A model generated the notes under the pieces. It searched no databases and was not told the DNA's origin. It was given only the letters and a program-made list of their open reading frames with translations. A DNA stretch of 64,000 bases. It comes from Cenococcum geophilum 1.58 (Eukaryota > Ascomycota > Dothideomycetes > Gloniales > Gloniaceae). The translations under genes and the position numbers were made by a program. The stretch lies in assembly GCA_001692895.1 (NCBI GenBank), contig KV748196.1, positions 2,294,001 through 2,358,000 on the forward strand. The letters run 5' to 3'. Below, piece after piece: positions 59,775 through 64,000 of the stretch; positions within the stretch are counted from its first letter, which is position 1, and each line of letters starts with the position of its first letter.

Positions 59775-60317
59775 CTTCGATTTGCGGGAGAGGGCTGAAA
59801 GGTGTCAGGAAAGGACCGTAGCCTCCGCATCTTTATGCACCTCGCTCTCAGCCGAGTCGCCTTCGCATTCCCTCGGGAAATGGACGCGGCTGGCATCATT
59901 GCCTCATTTTGTTTCCATTGCTGATGGGATGCAGCAAAATCGTGTGGTTCGGGCAGGGAGGCGTCTGAGAAGACGGCTGGACCCTGAGTTAGCGGCATGG
60001 CGCTCCATTTAACGACTGGAGCTGCCGCCAGCTGCGTCGCCGCCGTCAGCCACAATGTATCTCAGCACCATGAATGGCTGTCTCGACAGAGGGCATGCCG
60101 CGACCGATGGACCCTTTTTGCACGCAGCGTTGTTCAGCTGAAGTTGAGAATGGGCCCTCAGCCTTGTTTGGCATCGTCCGGATGCCTCACTCTTTTTTCC
60201 CCGTTTTGCTTGACTCTGGTATATTTTCTTCAGTTTACCCTTGGAACGGCGGCGAATAGTCGACCACCATTGGCTCTTTCGGGAATCGAGTTCGTTATCT
60301 ATCGCTGCATTGAGGTA
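59775..60317. promoter_or_regulatory. Shared divergent promoter of the HeLo-pseudokinase and kinase genes
   Basis: 543 bp separate the two ATGs. The kinase frame stays open upstream to 59997, so the kinase could start earlier, but that extension is Cys-rich, not family-like, and overlaps the promoter. No specific operator was identified. Confidence 0.5.
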
Positions 60318-63300
60318 ATGTCGCCCTCCACCCCTACGTGGTTAAACCGCAAGCGCCCAGGCACGAAGGCGCGAACGCGCGCGAGGGGAAAACTGCAATT
60401 GTCGATATCGCCAACACCTTCAAGATCCTCTTCCGTGTCAGCGAGCGCGCAGCTGTCTCGAAGTCGCCGTGAAACCGGCGGTAATCACATCGCCGTCCTC
60501 AATCGATTACTCAGAACCTTGGAGACGAATCAGGTGCCCGGACCACAGTTCTTCCGACTTGAACAGGAATTTTCGAAACCCCTCGGAGAAGGAGGCCAGG
60601 GTAACGTTCGGGGGATCAACGAAAAGTCCGCAAAGCTTTACAGGAAAGCCGACAAAAACTACCTTAAGCACTGGCCAGTGAACCTCATTGCAATTAAACA
60701 ATACCAGGCGAAACAAGTCAACCACCAGCCGCAGGATGCCAACTCTCAGGCCCAAGAGGTCGAACGCAGTGAACATGACCTTGCAAATCGTTTTCGAGCA
60801 GCCGAATGCGAAGTCTTGGCGCTCTCCCCGAATCTCTTTCGGAATAACCCCAATATAGTCCAGCTCATGGGTTGGGGCCTGTGCCTAGACACGCTTGAAT
60901 CACACGACAGTCCATGCTGTCGCTATCTCCAAACTCCTATCCTCGTCCTTGAAAGAGCGGAATGGAATCTCCTGGAATTTCTGCGCCGTCTATTCCCCAC
61001 CCGGGAATACGCCCCCGATATTCAAGTTGAACGAGGTATTTCGGCCTGCCGACCGCACAAAATCGGCGTATCGATTCCAGCCTCGGCATTTAGATCAACT
61101 GGAAGCTTTCTGTCACAGTTCATCGGACTGACACAAGACCCGTATGAGGTCGTACGACTCCTGTGCATCGATATCGGACATGGCCTGGGTAGCCTGCACG
61201 AGAATGGCTTCACACATGGTGATCTTAAGCCGCAAAACGTGCTTATCTTTAGACACCATGTTAATGGGTTCCGCGCAAAATTGTGTGACTTTGGGTGCGC
61301 ATATGGCAAAGTTGAAGAAGAGCCCCCTGCAAACGAGACTCCCCTAGAGATTCGGGAGGAGAAGGAGTCTTACTACGGAACCGAAGAGTGGCTGCCACCG
61401 AGAGCTGAAGCCGACGACAAGCACGACTTTGAAGGTCTCCGGAAGTGTGACCTCTTCGTCTACGGCTTAGTGGTTTGGTGCAGCTTCTTCCGGCGAGGGG
61501 AGCCGCCGCCGAAGGACCCGGGGCTGCTGGATGCTAAGGCTGATATCGACGATTTTTTGGGGGGGAGGAGGTGGATGTCCCGAAGTAAACGTCGCCTTGC
61601 CGATCGAGTTAGGGCCGTACTCGAGCAAACTCTGAAGCCGTACCCAGATTCAAGGGATTACAGACCGTGGGAGTACTTGGAGTCCTCGGCTAAAGAAGTC
61701 GATGAGGCGAGAAAAGCTGCTCAGCGCACGCAATCGTCACCGGATAACGGGCTTGCGAGCAATGCTCCGTTGACACTCTGCCCAGCATCTATCGCATTGG
61801 AGCAACAAGGGCAGACACCAGCCGGTGAGCTTACAACCTACGAACCGTTGCCGCTCGCCGTAAGGGCTAGGTACAAAGAGAGGTCTTGGTGGCTACGTGA
61901 TACAGCTATAGTTCCCCTTACACCAGTCACCGCCACTGACGACCACACGATATCCGCGGACGATAACACCAAGGCGCCACTTGTCGTTGTCGCACCAGTT
62001 GACGCCGAGCACTCCGATTCCGGCCAGGACTCTCTAGATACTCCGCTCATCGTCGTCGACTCAGATAGCGAAAACCACACAGATTCGACTCCATTGCCGC
62101 CAAAAGCGCCAGTAATCGTAGTAGAAACGACCGAAGAAGAGGGTTTTGGCCCCGCATCAGCGGTTCCTTTGACATATGATGACAATTATCGCAGTATGAA
62201 ATTATTCCGTTCCGAAAGACGCCAGAAGGATACACAAGAGCTTTTCCGGCTGATGAAGGATGCCATAGAGTCTTGGGAAGGGAAGTTGAGCAATAGGGAG
62301 GATCTTTATTGCTACGCACGCTTCAGGAGTCGGGTGCGGCTAAAGTGGTGGACCAAGGGGGATATGGGCGTCAACCTGCTCGCGAGGGCGCTCATATTGG
62401 ACCCACCAGTCGACATAAGGACTCTTGCATGGCTCTGCAATGGGCCCATTGGAAAATCAGACGTACTGGGTTTGTCGAATTCCAGCCTTACTTGGGAGTT
62501 CATAAGCGATCCCAAGTTCCTCAACGAGTCAGAATGTCTCGACCGGTTCCTACTCCTTCTCCAGTTCGGGGCGCGTGTTGAACAAAAGCTAAGTTTTAGC
62601 ACGAGCGGGCCGGGCTCGTCCATCTTCAGTATGTATCTTAGGCACTGTCGTCCTGCCATCGTTCCCACAGTCATGGCAGAAATCTGTCGAAGGCTTGATG
62701 AGGTCATGGACGACGAGCACATGGCCGAGACCACCAGAAATTACATGACCTCACCTGGCCCACGCGGTTCCGAGGCAACGGCAATCACAGACCTCAAGTT
62801 GGCCGGCAATAAAGCGGCCGTCACCGTGCTACAGCGACACATTCTCCTCAGTCGGAAGACATCCCAGACGGACAACCCCCAATCCGCCCCAAGCGAAACC
62901 ACGTCGCTATTAGGAAACCTGCCCCCGGGATGGGAGCATCTTGGAAAGTCGTGCAGGGTGACCGGCCCCGCCCTCTACGAGGAAGACTTCACCAACTCCA
63001 TCACGCTCCACCGGCCCAAGATCGGCCTGATGCGCCTGCGCGAGATCGAAATCGGCTTCCTCGACCTGGGCCAGGTGTCCCACCTGGACCTCGACTCGTA
63101 CCTGCAGCCGGGAGCCGGGACAATGAGCCGAAAGAACTTCGCGTCAGACCTGACCTCGCGCTTCCCGTCGTACAACGAGGACTGGTTTGAGACGGAGTGG
63201 ACGACGGAGCACGCGCGCGCCGACATCCTCGGCGCCATTCGCGAGCCCTGGCGCCTCCCATCCTTCTCCGTCCGCGTGCCCGTCCCCGAGCTCGACGTCG

Positions 63301-63656
63301 GGGAGTGGCTCGTCTGGGCCGCCGGCATCATCCTGCGCGGCATTGTCGTCGCCGTCGTCGTAGCGGCCGCCCTCGCACTCATCGCTGCCCTCTTCCCGAT
63401 CACGTTGGTGCTGCTGATTCTCGGGGTCGTCTTCACGGCGCTGGTCGCCTGCGCCCCGGAGAACGGCTACTGCCAGTTCATGTCGGTGGTGGTAGCCAAG
63501 GTCGCCGCGCTGTGTCTCTTCGTCGTGATCGTCGAGTGGTCGTGTCCTGGAGCGGCGCCATCGTTCGGGGATGATGGGAAGTTGCATTGGCCGCATGGTG
63601 GGGAGAATTGCAAGACGTGTTGGTGGATTCTTTGGACGTGGTGGAGTTGTAAGTAA
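60318..63656 (+). CDS. Protein kinase with C-terminal membrane segments
   Basis: Intronless, 1112 residues from the ATG at 60318. Kinase motifs are present: GEGGQGNV (about 90), AIK lysine (about 126), a ~60-residue insert before the catalytic loop, HGDLKPQNVL with Asp and Asn (about 300), CDFG (about 324), YGTEEWLPPR (APE region) and DLFVYGLVVW. The Arg of HRD is Gly, so it may not need activation-loop phosphorylation. A long acidic Ser/Thr/Pro linker (about 440-630) contains two LIVVDSD-like repeats (APLVVVAPVDAE, TPLIVVDSDSE, APVIVVETTEEE). A ~350-residue C-terminal part of unknown fold ends with hydrophobic spans (GIVVAVVVAAALALIAALFP, VLLILGVVFTALVA and VAKVAALCLFVVIVEW) and a Cys/Trp-rich tail. 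Divergent partner of the HeLo pseudokinase. Confidence 0.85.
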   Translation: MSPSTPTWLNRKRPGTKARTRARGKLQLSISPTPSRSSSVSASAQLSRSRRETGGNHIAVLNRLLRTLETNQVPGPQFFRLEQEFSKPLGEGGQGNVRGINEKSAKLYRKADKNYLKHWPVNLIAIKQYQAKQVNHQPQDANSQAQEVERSEHDLANRFRAAECEVLALSPNLFRNNPNIVQLMGWGLCLDTLESHDSPCCRYLQTPILVLERAEWNLLEFLRRLFPTREYAPDIQVERGISACRPHKIGVSIPASAFRSTGSFLSQFIGLTQDPYEVVRLLCIDIGHGLGSLHENGFTHGDLKPQNVLIFRHHVNGFRAKLCDFGCAYGKVEEEPPANETPLEIREEKESYYGTEEWLPPRAEADDKHDFEGLRKCDLFVYGLVVWCSFFRRGEPPPKDPGLLDAKADIDDFLGGRRWMSRSKRRLADRVRAVLEQTLKPYPDSRDYRPWEYLESSAKEVDEARKAAQRTQSSPDNGLASNAPLTLCPASIALEQQGQTPAGELTTYEPLPLAVRARYKERSWWLRDTAIVPLTPVTATDDHTISADDNTKAPLVVVAPVDAEHSDSGQDSLDTPLIVVDSDSENHTDSTPLPPKAPVIVVETTEEEGFGPASAVPLTYDDNYRSMKLFRSERRQKDTQELFRLMKDAIESWEGKLSNREDLYCYARFRSRVRLKWWTKGDMGVNLLARALILDPPVDIRTLAWLCNGPIGKSDVLGLSNSSLTWEFISDPKFLNESECLDRFLLLLQFGARVEQKLSFSTSGPGSSIFSMYLRHCRPAIVPTVMAEICRRLDEVMDDEHMAETTRNYMTSPGPRGSEATAITDLKLAGNKAAVTVLQRHILLSRKTSQTDNPQSAPSETTSLLGNLPPGWEHLGKSCRVTGPALYEEDFTNSITLHRPKIGLMRLREIEIGFLDLGQVSHLDLDSYLQPGAGTMSRKNFASDLTSRFPSYNEDWFETEWTTEHARADILGAIREPWRLPSFSVRVPVPELDVGEWLVWAAGIILRGIVVAVVVAAALALIAALFPITLVLLILGVVFTALVACAPENGYCQFMSVVVAKVAALCLFVVIVEWSCPGAAPSFGDDGKLHWPHGGENCKTCWWILWTWWSCK

Positions 63657-63684
63657 GTAGGGGTATGGTTCGAGGGTGGGATGG

Positions 63685-63942
63685 GAAGAGGTGGTCAAGG
63701 CAGTAGCAGGAACTAGCGACAAAGTGATGAGGCTTCTATTTGATCGAAGAGAGGCGGATGCCCCTATTACAGAAGGGGTGATCAAGGCAGCGTCGGGGAA
63801 TAGGGAGAGTGGAAGGGAAGTAGTGATGCTTCTGCTCGATCGAGGAGGGGCCGATGTTTTGATTACAGAAGAGGTGGTCAAGGCAGCGGCGGGCAACGAG
63901 CTGAGCGGCCACCAGCTGGTGTCACTATTTCCCGAGCACTAA
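63685..63942 (+). pseudogene. Fragment with ~31-residue tandem repeats
   Basis: In a frame different from the kinase gene, three repeats can be aligned: EEVVKAVAGTSDKVMRLL, EGVIKAASGNRESGREVVML and EEVVKAAAGNELSGHQLVSL, with LLxDRxxADxxIT linkers. Repeats of this EVVKAAAGN/SG.E(I/V)M.LLLD type occur in multiples in fungal NLR-like and ankyrin-rich proteins and may be degenerate ankyrin units. The frame has a TAG upstream and TAA at 63940. It may be a relic, or an exon whose joining to the kinase gene I could not find. Confidence 0.5.
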
Positions 63943-64000
63943 ACTGAAGGTACACATGGCGAGCATGATCGTGAATGCGAATTCTGTTAAGGCGGCTGCT

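Noticed and set aside
59997-60317. Extension of the membrane kinase to an earlier start
   Set aside because: It would fill the divergent promoter, and its Cys/Trp-rich composition is unlike the rest of the protein.
62975-63896. Long minus- and plus-strand frames over the kinase 3' end
   Set aside because: Arg/Ala/Pro-rich shadows caused by high GC in the kinase coding sequence.

Overview
The window is nuclear DNA of a filamentous ascomycete (Pezizomycotina). The evidence is short introns (about 50-90 bp) with fungal donor and branch signals, recognisable orthologues of Atg17, SconB/Met30, Yaf9, Coq11, Rio1, Ist3, dynein light intermediate chain and Smc3, fungal-only families (Fung_rhodopsin, Crh glycosidase, HeLo domain) and transposons carrying the C-to-T decay of repeat-induced point mutation (RIP). 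Leotiomycetes would fit, but that is a guess.

Layout. (1) 1-12.2 kb is an AT-rich, RIP-decayed transposon block. It holds a Tc1/mariner element (400-2466), then a 337-bp TA-flanked MITE split by a 421-bp-LTR Ty3/gypsy chromovirus, whose 3' LTR is itself split by a near-perfect palindromic MITE. (2) 12.7-14.4 kb is a CorA-like membrane protein gene, intact except for three CAG-to-TAG stops, as if RIP leaked into it. (3) 14.7-25.0 kb is conserved housekeeping sequence: yaf9(-), coq11(+), rio1(+), atg17(-), a small unknown(-) and sconB(+). (4) 25.4-26.2 kb has a dispersed repeat and two fold-back elements. (5) 26.8-30.6 kb is a multidomain zinc finger - P-loop GTPase - RING - patatin gene. (6) 31.6-32.0 kb is a second, uninterrupted copy of the MITE that the retrotransposon split. 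(7) 32.9-38.3 kb has dynein light intermediate chain(-), ist3(+) and a metacaspase(+). (8) 38.9-43.1 kb has decayed transcription-factor fragments around one conserved unknown gene. (9) 43.7-47.6 kb is smc3(-). (10) 47.9-49.2 kb has two tandem MITEs, a small hairpin and a 143-bp direct repeat. (11) 50.0-55.7 kb has a Fung_rhodopsin membrane protein(-), a nested pair of TIR elements and a GPI-type Crh transglycosylase(-). (12) 57.9-63.9 kb has a HeLo-domain pseudokinase(-) divergent from a large protein kinase(+) with conserved catalytic motifs and C-terminal membrane segments, followed by a fragment of about 31-residue repeats.

The most interesting system is region 12. A HeLo domain (a fungal cell-death membrane-executioner fold) is fused to a kinase-like domain lacking catalytic residues, and lies head to head with a membrane-anchored kinase that has them. 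The arrangement recalls the animal RIPK3/MLKL pair and may be a two-gene cell-death or non-self-recognition module. The patatin gene in region 5 is a second immune-like architecture. Functions beyond motif recognition are inference; no searches were run.
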